A model generated the notes under the pieces. It did no database searches and was not told the origin of the DNA. It saw only the letters and a program-made list of their open reading frames with translations. A stretch of DNA of 64,000 nucleotides. It comes from Lacrimispora defluvii (GTDB lineage Bacteria; Bacillota; Clostridia; Lachnospirales; Lachnospiraceae). The stretch covers positions 1-64,000 of the forward strand of contig JAAOXG010000060.1 in NCBI GenBank assembly GCA_013036995.1, given 5' to 3'. The position numbers were made by a program, and so were the translations under genes. Of this stretch, positions 50,870 through 59,547 are shown in pieces (position 1 is the stretch's first letter; each line of letters begins with the position of its first letter).

Positions 50870-51580
50870 TTAATCTTTCTTTTTTCCAAGATAAGCAGCT
50901 TTTACAGATTCATCTGCAAGAAGCTCTTTACCAGGTCCTGACATGGTGATCCGTCCGGTTTCCAGTACATATCCTACGTCAGCTGTATGAAGCGCCATAT
51001 TGGCGTTCTGCTCGATTAAGAGGACTGTCACACCCTTTTTATTAATCTCCTTAATGATTGAGAAGATATCCTTTACAATCAGTGGTGCAAGACCGAGAGA
51101 CGGTTCATCCATCATGAGGATTCTTGGGTGGCTCATAAGAGCTCTGGCGACTGCCAGCATCTGCTGTTCCCCTCCGGAGAGAGTTCCGGAAAGCTGCCAG
51201 CTTCGTTCTTTAAGCCGTGGAAATAAATCATAGACCCAGTTAATATCCTCATCCAGATTATCATTTCTTAAATAGGCCCCGATTTTAATATTCTCAATGA
51301 CTGTCATATCGGGAAATACCCGGCGTCCTTCAGGAACCAGCGCGATTCCCTTTGCCACAATGTCCGGTGTATCCATACCGATTAATTCCTGACCGTCCAG
51401 AGTGATGCTGCTTCCGGCAGAGGGCTTTGCCAGACCTACGATGGAGCGGAGAGTGGTGCTTTTACCAGCTCCGTTTGCACCGATTAAGGTCACAATGCTT
51501 TTGTCCGGTACTTCAAAGGAGATTCCTTTCACGGCTTCAATTCCGCCGTAATTTACTCTTAAGTTATCAATCTTCAGCAT
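50870..51580 (-). CDS. livF: Branched-chain amino acid ABC transporter ATPase LivF
   Basis: A 236-residue ATPase of the high-affinity Leu/Ile/Val-type importer. Walker A GANGAGKST, signature LSGGEQQMLAVARAL, Walker B ILMMDEPSLGLAP and VLLIEQNANMALH, the LivF form of the switch region, are visible. GGGGGTGA precedes ATG 51580; a GTG two codons earlier is possible. Its start overlaps the end of livG. Last gene of the livJHMGF operon. Confidence 0.93.
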   Translation of the reverse strand: MLKIDNLRVNYGGIEAVKGISFEVPDKSIVTLIGANGAGKSTTLRSIVGLAKPSAGSSITLDGQELIGMDTPDIVAKGIALVPEGRRVFPDMTVIENIKIGAYLRNDNLDEDINWVYDLFPRLKERSWQLSGTLSGGEQQMLAVARALMSHPRILMMDEPSLGLAPLIVKDIFSIIKEINKKGVTVLLIEQNANMALHTADVGYVLETGRITMSGPGKELLADESVKAAYLGKKKD

Positions 51581-52433
51581 CGTCACTCACCCCCAGATAT
51601 GCTTCAATTACCCGTTCGTTATTCTGGATTTCTTCCGGCGTACCCTGTGCGATCAGTTTACCGAAGTCCAGAACGTAGATGCGGTCGGAGATCTGCATAA
51701 CCAGATCCATATGGTGTTCAATCATTAATACAGTCAGATTGTAGGAATCCCGGATCTGTTTAATAAAATCAGTCAGCTCCTGGGTCTCCTGGGGATTCAT
51801 GCCTGCAGCCGGTTCATCAAGAAGCAGAAATTTCGGCTCAGTAGCAAGCGCTCTGGCAATTTCCAGACGTCTTTGAAGGCCGTAAGGAAGAGAAGAGGCA
51901 ATTTCATCTTTTAAATGAAGTAAGTTCTGCTCTTCTAAAAGAGCGGAGGTTTCTTCCCTCATTCTGGCTTCTTCCCTGCTGTTTAAGCGCAGGGTAGCAG
52001 AGAATACGTTCTGTTTTGCCCTCATATGCTTTGCGATCAGTACGTTGTCAAAAACGGTCAGCTGACCAAACAGCCTGATATTCTGAAAGGTACGGGCAAT
52101 TCCTTTTTTTGTTATGATGTCCGGTGTATTGCGTACGATGGAGAGAGGTCTGGGTTTTACTTCTCCCAGATACATTTTCTGCATCTTTCCCTTTGGAGTG
52201 TTGGAGAGAATGGTCTCGCCCATAAAATCCACCTGTCCGAAGGTTGGTTCATAAATACCGGTCACGCAGTTAAATGCAGTGGTTTTACCAGCACCGTTAG
52301 GGCCGATTAAAGCAACGATTTCCCCCTCATTTACATCGAGAGTTAAGCCGTTTACCGCCACAACACCGCCGAACTGCATGGTAACGTCCTGCATATGAAG
52401 TACATTTGCACGGTTTTTCGCTGTCGCTGACAT
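51567..52433 (-). CDS. livG: Branched-chain amino acid ABC transporter ATPase LivG
   Basis: A 288-residue ATPase, partner of LivF. Walker A GPNGAGKTT, the GIARTFQNIRLF block with the Q-loop, the signature SLPYGLQRRLEIARAL (SxGxQ form usual in LivG), Walker B FLLLDEPAAGMNPQ and LMIEHHMDLVM. It carries an insert between Walker A and the Q-loop (about 65-95), absent from many relatives. Its start overlaps the stop of livM by one base. Confidence 0.93.
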   Translation of the reverse strand: MSATAKNRANVLHMQDVTMQFGGVVAVNGLTLDVNEGEIVALIGPNGAGKTTAFNCVTGIYEPTFGQVDFMGETILSNTPKGKMQKMYLGEVKPRPLSIVRNTPDIITKKGIARTFQNIRLFGQLTVFDNVLIAKHMRAKQNVFSATLRLNSREEARMREETSALLEEQNLLHLKDEIASSLPYGLQRRLEIARALATEPKFLLLDEPAAGMNPQETQELTDFIKQIRDSYNLTVLMIEHHMDLVMQISDRIYVLDFGKLIAQGTPEEIQNNERVIEAYLGVSDDAED

Positions 52434-53536
52434 TATGCGTTTTCTCCCTTCTGTGCTTTATTTTTCTTCTTTAGTCTGCCAGGGATTCCCTTTATCAGCC
52501 GGAACAGTCCATTCCAGGAAAATTCGTTGCTTCCCATAATACCTCTGCGATAGAAGAGTACCACTGCCATAAGAAGAATGGAGAAGATAACCATACGAAA
52601 ACCGGAACGGAACAGTGGAATCTGAACGCCTGCAATATAAAGAGGATTGTCAAAGAATCTCAGCCATTCTCTGCCTGCAGTAACCAGGAAGGATCCGATT
52701 ACGCTTCCGGTTATGCTGCCGATGCCGCCCAGAACTACAATCAACAGAATATCATAGGTCAGGTTAATGGAAAAGGTCTTGGATTCAATGGAACGCATGA
52801 AGATGGCCAGAAGACCGCCGCCCACGCCAGTGAAAAAAGAGGAAATAATAAATGCCAGCTCCTTATAACGGAACAGATTCAGTCCCATGGCCTGTGCGGC
52901 CACTTCATCCTCACGGAGAGCCTTAAATGCCCGGCCGTAAGAGGAATTGATCAAAAGAACCATTAAAAGGATACAAAGGGCACAAAGTCCGAATGCCACA
53001 AACAGGTTTGGAAAACCTGGAATGCTCTTTAATCCGTAGGAACCGTTGGTCACCTTATTTAACTGTGGTGCAGCGATGACTGCACGGATAATCTCGGAGA
53101 ATCCAAGAGTCGCAATTGCCAGATAATCGCTTTTTAAGCGGAGAACCGGAATACCGATCAGGGCTGCAACTCCTGCAGCGAACAGTCCTGCAATAATCAG
53201 AGCCAGCCAGTAAGGACACTGAAGATTAGCCAGGAAAGGAGCGATGCCGTCTACATAGTAAACGCTGGCTCTGGTTTCCACAGGGATTGTAAGAATCGCT
53301 ACCGTATAGGCTCCGATTGCCATAAAACCTGCCTGACCAAGGGAGAACAGACCGGTAAAGCCAGTCAGTAAGTTCATGGAAACGGCTACCACTGCATAAA
53401 TGGCACTTCGTTCCAGTATGGAGATCTGATAGCTGAACTGTGCACTGTTAGCCTGTAAAAAGCCAAGGATGCCGATAATGAACAATAAGGCGATCAGGGT
53501 ATAAAGTTTGTTTTTGGAAAATGCTTTCTTTTTCAT
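52433..53536 (-). CDS. livM: Branched-chain amino acid ABC transporter permease LivM
   Basis: A 367-residue membrane subunit with about ten spans. AVVAVSMNLLTGFTGLFSLG and LRLKSDYLAIATLGFSEIIR are LivM signatures, and GRAFKALREDEVAAQAMGLN is the coupling loop. GAGGTGTC precedes ATG 53536. It ends in a basic cytoplasmic tail rich in Lys. It forms a heterodimer with LivH. Confidence 0.93.
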   Translation of the reverse strand: MKKKAFSKNKLYTLIALLFIIGILGFLQANSAQFSYQISILERSAIYAVVAVSMNLLTGFTGLFSLGQAGFMAIGAYTVAILTIPVETRASVYYVDGIAPFLANLQCPYWLALIIAGLFAAGVAALIGIPVLRLKSDYLAIATLGFSEIIRAVIAAPQLNKVTNGSYGLKSIPGFPNLFVAFGLCALCILLMVLLINSSYGRAFKALREDEVAAQAMGLNLFRYKELAFIISSFFTGVGGGLLAIFMRSIESKTFSINLTYDILLIVVLGGIGSITGSVIGSFLVTAGREWLRFFDNPLYIAGVQIPLFRSGFRMVIFSILLMAVVLFYRRGIMGSNEFSWNGLFRLIKGIPGRLKKKNKAQKGENA

Positions 53537-53546
53537 AGATGACACC

Positions 53547-54428
53547 TCACACTTTATCGGTTGTCTTCTCACCAAACAGGCCGGTAGGCTTGATCAGGAG
53601 AATGATGATTAACAGAACAAAGGTAAATGCGTCGCTGAACGTGGAATAACCCATGGCAACCAGAGCTGTTTCCCCAAGTCCCAGGATAAAACCGCCGATT
53701 ACAGCGCCTTGAATGCTTCCGATACCTCCGAAAACTGCGGCTACGAAACATTTCAGACCTGGTAAAGAGCCTGAGAATGGAAAAACGGTCATACGGTCTG
53801 TAAAATACAGGATAGAGCCGACAGCAGCTAAAAGAGAACCAATGGCAAATGTAAAGGTGATAACGCGGTTGATCTTAATTCCCATTAAGGAAGCAGTATC
53901 GTAATCTTTGGAAACGGCACGCATTGCCATGCCGATTTTTGTCTTATTAATGAGAATGATCAGGGCATATACAATGATTAATGTAAGTACTGGTGTGAGA
54001 AAGGTAACAAATGATGCGGAAAGACCGCCGATTTTAAAGATCTTCTTTAAAAACGGAATTTCCGGATATCCCTTTGGCAGTGCCGTAAATAAGTAAGTAG
54101 CCAGGTTCTGCAGCAGGTAAGAAACACCGATAGCAGAAATCATAACGGACATTCTTGGTGCGGTACGTAAAGGACGGTATGCCACCCGCTCAATGGAAAC
54201 ACCTAAAAAGACGGTGATGAGTAAGACGACGGGAATGGCGATATACCATGGAAACGTTGCCATTGCGAAAATCATAAAATAGCCTGCCATCATAAAGATG
54301 TCACCGTGTGCGAAATTGATGAGCCGCAGGATGCCGTAAACCAGTGTGTAACCAATGGCAATCAGTGCGTAAGCACCGCCTAAGGAAATACCGGTCAGGC
54401 ACTGCTGTAAAAAGGTTGAAAGACTCAT
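53547..54428 (-). CDS. livH: Branched-chain amino acid ABC transporter permease LivH
   Basis: A 293-residue membrane subunit with about eight spans. GISLGGAYALIAIGYTLVYG with the following LRLINFAHGDIFMMAGYF is the LivH hallmark; GMAMRAVSKDYDTASLMGIK is the coupling loop and VFGGIGSIQGAVIGGFILG is the conserved late segment. AGGAGG at 54439-54444 (minus strand) precedes ATG 54428. A strong hairpin separates it from livJ. Confidence 0.93.
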   Translation of the reverse strand: MSLSTFLQQCLTGISLGGAYALIAIGYTLVYGILRLINFAHGDIFMMAGYFMIFAMATFPWYIAIPVVLLITVFLGVSIERVAYRPLRTAPRMSVMISAIGVSYLLQNLATYLFTALPKGYPEIPFLKKIFKIGGLSASFVTFLTPVLTLIIVYALIILINKTKIGMAMRAVSKDYDTASLMGIKINRVITFTFAIGSLLAAVGSILYFTDRMTVFPFSGSLPGLKCFVAAVFGGIGSIQGAVIGGFILGLGETALVAMGYSTFSDAFTFVLLIIILLIKPTGLFGEKTTDKV

Positions 54429-54491
54429 GTGGCAAAATGCCTCCTATCTGTTTAGTATGGAATATGCATAAAATCAGCCTCCAAATGGAAC

Positions 54492-54519
54492 GAGTGGGGA
54501 AAGAATTACGTCCCCACTC
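54492..54519 (-). other. Hairpin between livJ and livH
   Basis: GAGTGGGGA pairs with TCCCCACTC (9 bp, 10-base loop) with no T run. It probably limits decay or transcription so that the receptor is made in excess over membrane parts. Confidence 0.6.
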
Positions 54520-54554
54520 ATCCGTTCGTGACTGCTTTGTCGCGGTATGTGCGT

Positions 54555-55733
54555 TTATTTTACTGTAGTTGTTGTTAAGAATTTGAACTTGCCGTTTTCA
54601 ACGGTCTTGATGAATGCCATATCTTTCTTCGCATCGCCGTTTTCATCAAAGGAGATGCTTCCTGTAACACCATCAATGGAAACGCCCTTTAATGCATCAC
54701 GGATTGCGGCACCGTCTGTGGAGCCAGCCGTTTCAATTGCTTTCAGAGCACTTAAGTAAGCGTCATATCCAAGAGCTGATACGGCAGGAATGATTTCGTC
54801 CTGTTTCTGTTCCTTTAAGTATGTTTTGAATCCGGAGATGAAAGAAGCTGCTTCATCGTTAGCCGGTTCTGCCTCATCAAAGAACGTGGAGAGTACGATA
54901 CCATTTGCAGAATCCCCTGCATTTTCAATGATGGTTGAGTTTTCCCATGTATCACCTGCAGCGATGGTAGCTGTAATTCCAAGCTCGCGGGCCTGCTTGA
55001 TAATAAGAGGAGCCGTTGTAATGGAAGATGGTGCAAAGATGATGTCAGGGTTCTGTGCCTTAATGTTGGTTAAAATTGCCTTGAAATCTGTCTGATTGGT
55101 CTGGAACTGTTCTTCGCTTACAATGGTTCCGCCAAGTTTGGTAAATGCTGTCTTAAAGAAAGAACCAAGTCCGGAGGAATAATCGTCGCCAAGCTGAGTG
55201 ATGACAGCCGCTTTCTTTGCTCCGTTGTCATTGGCGTAGTTTGCCATAACAGTTCCCTGGAACGGATCTAAGAAGCATACGCGGAAATAGAAATCGTTGC
55301 CCTGAGTAACCTGAGGATTGGTACAGGAAGCTCCGATTGCAGGAATCTTTGCATCTGCGAAGATCTGTCCGGCTGCAATGGATACACCGGAACCATAACT
55401 GCCCAGTACAACGGATACTTTTTCGCTGACAAGCTTCTGCGCTGCGTTTACGGCTTCTGTCTTATCAGATTTATTATCAACTTCCACTAATTTAACCTGA
55501 TACTCCTCTCCGCCGATCTTTACAGTTGGATGAGTCTGGTTTGCATAACGGATACCTAATACTTCCTGCATACCGCCGCCGCCGTTCTCTCCGGTGGTTG
55601 GTTCAAAAACTCCGATCTTAATTACCTTCTCACCGTTATCCTTTGCAGACTGGGGACTGGAACTGCATCCGGCGATTACACTGGCGCTTAAGCATGCAAC
55701 CATAGTCAGTGCAAATACTTTTTTCAATTTCAT
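54555..55733 (-). CDS. livJ: Branched-chain amino acid-binding lipoprotein LivJ-like
   Basis: A 392-residue receptor of the importer. Lipoprotein signal MKLKKVFALTMVACLSASVI with lipobox IAGC (Cys23), then the type I periplasmic-binding fold: IKIGVFEPTTGENGGGG, VSVVLGSYGSGVSIAAGQIF and AVITQLGDDYSSGLG are the ligand-cleft segments. AAAGGAGGA precedes ATG 55733. The ligand may be a branched-chain amino acid or another small amide, as this family varies. Confidence 0.92.
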   Translation of the reverse strand: MKLKKVFALTMVACLSASVIAGCSSSPQSAKDNGEKVIKIGVFEPTTGENGGGGMQEVLGIRYANQTHPTVKIGGEEYQVKLVEVDNKSDKTEAVNAAQKLVSEKVSVVLGSYGSGVSIAAGQIFADAKIPAIGASCTNPQVTQGNDFYFRVCFLDPFQGTVMANYANDNGAKKAAVITQLGDDYSSGLGSFFKTAFTKLGGTIVSEEQFQTNQTDFKAILTNIKAQNPDIIFAPSSITTAPLIIKQARELGITATIAAGDTWENSTIIENAGDSANGIVLSTFFDEAEPANDEAASFISGFKTYLKEQKQDEIIPAVSALGYDAYLSALKAIETAGSTDGAAIRDALKGVSIDGVTGSISFDENGDAKKDMAFIKTVENGKFKFLTTTTVK

Positions 55734-55803
55734 AATTTTATCCTCCTTTTTGTGTGTCTCATGCAAAAACAATTGTCTTCCGTGCAGACACACGTTGCAT
55801 TAT

Positions 55804-55831
55804 ATTATAGCAGAAGATGAGAAAAGTGCAA
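55804..55831 (-). promoter_or_regulatory. Promoter of the liv operon
   Basis: On the minus strand TTGCAC (55831-55826), a 16-base spacer and TATAAT (55809-55804), about 70 bases before livJ. Confidence 0.65.
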
Positions 55832-56161
55832 GAAAAAAATGAAAGAAAATAATAATATAAAGTAAATTCTTATTTTCAGAATTAAAATGAAGCCTTAGCA
55901 ATGGAAGCGTGTTCCAACTTCTGGTAACTTCATGGAAATAATGGAGTTTACTGGTGTTTCAGCGGCGGACAGGCAATTTGCAAATTAAAATGAGGGGGTT
56001 GACCGAATGGAAGGATTTGTATAAGTTGAGTATACCTGCTGTCTTGTTCTTCAATGAAGGAGGCTTTATTTTTGTATCCGTAGGAGTACTTTTTCATATT
56101 TTTTATCCCGCCCATATCTTAATATTCTTTATTCTAAGTAAGGTGTGTCTGTATGTAAAAT
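55832..56161. other. Intergenic stretch without a supported gene
   Basis: AT-rich DNA between the liv promoter and the pyrG terminator. A plus-strand frame at 55954-56163 (about 69 codons, a hydrophobic tail) lacks a ribosome binding site and was not accepted. Confidence 0.5.
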
Positions 56162-56199
56162 AAAAAAGAGCCCGCCTCTCAGTGAGAGAGTGCGGACTC
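56162..56199 (-). terminator. Terminator of pyrG
   Basis: On the minus strand GAGTCCGC pairs with GCGGGCTC (one G-U), with an inner CTCTC/GAGAG stem, followed by six T. Confidence 0.82.
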
Positions 56200-56220
56200 C
56201 ATATTAATAATGAATACATT

Positions 56221-57822
56221 CTACCTATGATTAACAGCAGCACGAATGAATTCCCTGAACAGGGGGTGAGGCCTGTTCGGTCTTGATTTCAGCTCCGGAT
56301 GTGCCTGGGTTGCGATAAACCAGGGGTGGTTGGGAATTTCTATCATTTCCACGATACGTCCATCTGGTGAGATACCGGATAATTTCATCCCTGCTTTGGT
56401 TAAATCATCACGGTAATCATTGTTCACCTCATATCTGTGTCTGTGACGTTCATGAATCAGTTCTTCTCCATAAACTTCAAAGGACTTGGATGACTTGTCC
56501 AGGACGCATGGATAGGAACCAAGGCGGAGGGTTCCGCCGATATCTTCAATCCCGTTCTGGTCAGGCATTAAATGAATGACCGGATGAGTTGTGGTTTCAT
56601 CAAGCTCTACGGAATGGGCGTCACTGAAACCGACTACGTGGCGGGCAAACTCCACGATTGCCATCTGCATGCCGAGGCAGAGACCGAGGAACGGAACGTT
56701 GTTTTCTCTTGCATAACGGATTGTGGATATCTTGCCTTCGATTCCGCGGCTTCCAAAACCTCCGGGAACCAGAATTCCGTCTACATCACCGAAGTATTCG
56801 GAAGCGTTCTCGTCGGTAACAAGCTCTGAATCCACCCACTTGATATGAACGTCTGCGCGGCTTTCAACTCCGCCGTGCTTTAAAGCTTCCACTACAGAAA
56901 TATAAGCGTCGTGAAGCTGGATGTATTTTCCTACAAGAGCCACGGTTACTTCATGCTCCGGATGTTTCCAGTTATCGATCATTGCGGCCCAATCTCTTAA
57001 ATCAGGTTCCGGGCAGGGTAAATGTAAGCTCTCGCATGCAACCTGAGCCAAGTGTTCTTCTTCCATTACAAGAGGGAGTTCATATAATACTTCCACGTCC
57101 AGGTTTTGTATTACGTGTGTCTTGGGAACATTACAGAATTGTGCGATTTTGCTACGGATTCCGTCATCAAGGGGCAATTCGGAACGGCATACGATGATGT
57201 CGGGCTGGATACCCATTCCCTGTAAATCTTTTACACTGGCCTGGGTTGGTTTTGTTTTCAGTTCGCCGGAAACTTTCAGATATGGAACCAGGGTCACGTG
57301 GATCAGAATCGCATTTTCGTGGCCTACTTCGTGTTGGAATTGTCGGATCGCCTCTAAGAAAGGCTGGCTTTCGATGTCACCTACCGTTCCTCCTACTTCT
57401 ATAATAGCTATCTCAGTATCGGAGGCATTGTGGTTGCGGTGAAAACGGCTCTTTATTTCGTCGGTAATGTGAGGGATAACCTGTACGGTGCCTCCCCCGA
57501 AATCCCCGCGCCGTTCACGGGTCAGTACGTTCCAATAAACTTTACCAGTGGTAACATTGGAATTCTTTGTTAAGCTTTCGTCGATAAACCGCTCATAATG
57601 ACCAAGGTCAAGGTCTGTTTCTGCGCCGTCCTCTGTGACGAAGACTTCTCCATGCTGAACCGGATTCATAGTACCTGGATCAATGTTGATGTAAGGATCG
57701 AATTTTTGCATTGTTACTTTGTAGCCTCTGGATTTCAACAATCGTCCAAGCGATGCTGCGGTAATACCTTTGCCAAGTCCGGATACAACGCCTCCGGTGA
57801 CAAATACGTATTTCACTGACAT
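56221..57822 (-). CDS. pyrG: CTP synthase
   Basis: A 533-residue amidotransferase that converts UTP to CTP with glutamine and ATP. The N-terminal synthase domain (1-265) starts [20 protein letters not shown] and has [20 protein letters not shown]; the C-terminal class I glutaminase has [11 protein letters not shown], the nucleophile in [11 protein letters not shown] and the catalytic His/Glu in [17 protein letters not shown] is placed before ATG 57822, and a TATAAT on the minus strand at 57878-57873 may be its -10. The GGGC-type start sequence of reiterative pyrG control was not seen. Confidence 0.96.
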   Translation of the reverse strand: MSVKYVFVTGGVVSGLGKGITAASLGRLLKSRGYKVTMQKFDPYINIDPGTMNPVQHGEVFVTEDGAETDLDLGHYERFIDESLTKNSNVTTGKVYWNVLTRERRGDFGGGTVQVIPHITDEIKSRFHRNHNASDTEIAIIEVGGTVGDIESQPFLEAIRQFQHEVGHENAILIHVTLVPYLKVSGELKTKPTQASVKDLQGMGIQPDIIVCRSELPLDDGIRSKIAQFCNVPKTHVIQNLDVEVLYELPLVMEEEHLAQVACESLHLPCPEPDLRDWAAMIDNWKHPEHEVTVALVGKYIQLHDAYISVVEALKHGGVESRADVHIKWVDSELVTDENASEYFGDVDGILVPGGFGSRGIEGKISTIRYARENNVPFLGLCLGMQMAIVEFARHVVGFSDAHSVELDETTTHPVIHLMPDQNGIEDIGGTLRLGSYPCVLDKSSKSFEVYGEELIHERHRHRYEVNNDYRDDLTKAGMKLSGISPDGRIVEMIEIPNHPWFIATQAHPELKSRPNRPHPLFREFIRAAVNHR

Positions 57823-58025
57823 AACAGTGTAACCTCCTTCTGTGATGGTATGGGGATATTTTCAAAAAAAATATTATACGTCTTTTTTAATAAAAAATCT
57901 AGTGGTAAATCAAAAAAACTAAGATAATTAAGTGGAAACATTTACTATGAATATTATGTCCTGAAATGGTCAAAGAAATCAGAACGGAGGCTAATAAAAA
58001 TTTGTCCAGATATTAATGTTCCTTA

Positions 58026-58053
58026 TTGACAAGCGGAAAAATAATGATATACT
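58026..58053 (+). promoter_or_regulatory. Promoter of the nucleoside importer operon
   Basis: TTGACA (58026-58031), 16 bases, TATACT (58048-58053), about 110 bases before the first gene. Confidence 0.75.
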
Positions 58054-58092
58054 AATAAATGTATTTTTACATTAAATAAGGGTATGACAATT

Positions 58093-58131
58093 GCGTCAGG
58101 TGAGCCATTGGCCCTTCCTGACGCTTTTTTT
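58093..58131 (+). promoter_or_regulatory. Terminator-like attenuator in the leader of the nucleoside importer operon
   Basis: GCGTCAGG pairs with CCTGACGC around a 16-base loop, followed by a T run, all inside the 5' leader between promoter and first gene. It can stop transcription before the gene. The upstream leader is only about 35 bases, too short for a purine riboswitch; control by a protein or small leader structure, or simply insulation from the pyrG side, are options. Confidence 0.7.
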
Positions 58132-58166
58132 CATGGTCCCAGCTGATGTTTAAGGAGGAAAAGTCT

Positions 58167-59441
58167 ATGAAATTGAGGAAAATGGTCGGCCTTGCACTTG
58201 TAAGTGTAATGGCACTGTCCCTGTCAGCGTGCGGAGGTTCCGCTCCGAAAGCGACTACCGCAGCAGAGAAAACAGAGTCACAGGCTTCAGAAGCTGCCAA
58301 GACAGAGTCGAAAGCGGAAACCACAGAAGCTTCCAAAGGCGGCATTGCCAAAGAAGATTTAAAAGTTGGATTTATCTATGTTGGTGATGAGAATGAGGGT
58401 TATACGGCAGCTCATTACAAGGGAGCCATGGAAATGAAAAAGGCTCTTGGTTTATCAGACGATCAGATCATTATTAAATGGAATGTACCGGAAGATGAAA
58501 CCTGTAAGGACGCAGCAATGGATCTGGCTGACCAGGGCTGTAATATCATTTTCGCCAACAGTTTCGGACATGAATCCTATATGCTGGAAGCTGCAAAAGA
58601 GTATCCCGATGTACAGTTCTGCCATGCTACCGGCTATCAGGCTGCAACAAGCGGACTGAGCAACATGCACAACTACTTTACAAACGTTTATGAATCACGT
58701 TATGTATCCGGTGTTGTTGCAGGTCTTAAGTTGAACAAGATGGTAGAAGACGGCAAAGTAAATAAGGATGCAGTTAAAGTTGGTTATGTAGGTGCTTATC
58801 CTTACGCAGAGGTTATCAGTGGTTATACTTCTTTCTTCTTAGGTGTTCGTTCCGTATGTCCGGAAGCAACCATGGAAGTTAAGTATACAAACAGCTGGGC
58901 AAGCTTTGATCTTGAAAAGGAAGCAGCAGATGCCCTTATCTCTGACGGCTGCGTATTAATCAGCCAGCATGCTGATACAACCGGTGCTCCTACGGCATGT
59001 GAAGCTGCGGGTGTTCCGGTCGTTGGATATAACATCTCCATGATCGCAACTGCTCCGAAAACAGCACTTACTTCTGCATCCATCGATTGGGGCCCATATG
59101 TAACTTATGCAGTACAGAGTGTCATTGATGGCAAGACCATTGATACAGACTGGTGCCAGGGATACAAAGAGGGAGCAAACTCCATTACAGAGTTGAACAA
59201 AGATGCGGTAGCTCCTGGAACAGAGGAGAAGGTAAAAGAAGTGGAAGATGCCATTAAAGCAGGAACTCTTCATGTATTTGATACCTCTGCCTTCACTGTA
59301 GGCGGCAAAAAACTGGAGACCTATAAAAAAGACGGAAGCGATGTTGAGTATATTAAAGATGGTTATTTCCATGAATCTGAGCACGGTTCCGCACCGGCAT
59401 TTGATATTTTAATTGATGGCATTACTACCATCGATAAATAA
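58167..59441 (+). CDS. BMP-family nucleoside-binding lipoprotein
   Basis: A 424-residue receptor of a YufNOPQ/BmpA-type nucleoside importer. Lipoprotein signal MKLRKMVGLALVSVMALSLS with lipobox SACG (Cys22), then a Thr/Ser/Glu-rich linker. The mature fold has VGFIYVGDENEGYTAAHYKG, CNIIFANSFGHESYMLEAA and a PVVGYNISM segment. AAGGAGGA precedes ATG 58167. The order receptor, double ATPase, two permeases is the standard nucleoside importer set. Likely substrates are purine or pyrimidine nucleosides. Confidence 0.9.
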   Translation: MKLRKMVGLALVSVMALSLSACGGSAPKATTAAEKTESQASEAAKTESKAETTEASKGGIAKEDLKVGFIYVGDENEGYTAAHYKGAMEMKKALGLSDDQIIIKWNVPEDETCKDAAMDLADQGCNIIFANSFGHESYMLEAAKEYPDVQFCHATGYQAATSGLSNMHNYFTNVYESRYVSGVVAGLKLNKMVEDGKVNKDAVKVGYVGAYPYAEVISGYTSFFLGVRSVCPEATMEVKYTNSWASFDLEKEAADALISDGCVLISQHADTTGAPTACEAAGVPVVGYNISMIATAPKTALTSASIDWGPYVTYAVQSVIDGKTIDTDWCQGYKEGANSITELNKDAVAPGTEEKVKEVEDAIKAGTLHVFDTSAFTVGGKKLETYKKDGSDVEYIKDGYFHESEHGSAPAFDILIDGITTIDK

Positions 59442-59462
59442 GATTTCGCCGGATATGAACAG

Positions 59463-59494
59463 AAAGCGGCGCCAGACTATCTGGCCCGCTTTTT
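59463..59494 (+). terminator. Terminator-like hairpin between receptor and ATPase genes
   Basis: AAAGCGG..CCAGA pairs with TCTGG..CCGCTTT and is followed by a T run. Partial read-through would keep the receptor more abundant. Confidence 0.65.
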
Positions 59495-59547
59495 GGGTTG
59501 TATGAGACAATGGAAAAATGAGGAAAAATGAAACGGAGGTTAGCCGG

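Noticed and set aside
55954..56163. Plus-strand frame of 69 codons with hydrophobic tail
   Set aside because: No ribosome binding site, AT-rich composition and no recognisable domain; left as intergenic.
58054..58092. Purine riboswitch upstream of the nucleoside importer
   Set aside because: The leader before the terminator is only about 35-40 bases and lacks the conserved three-way junction sequences.
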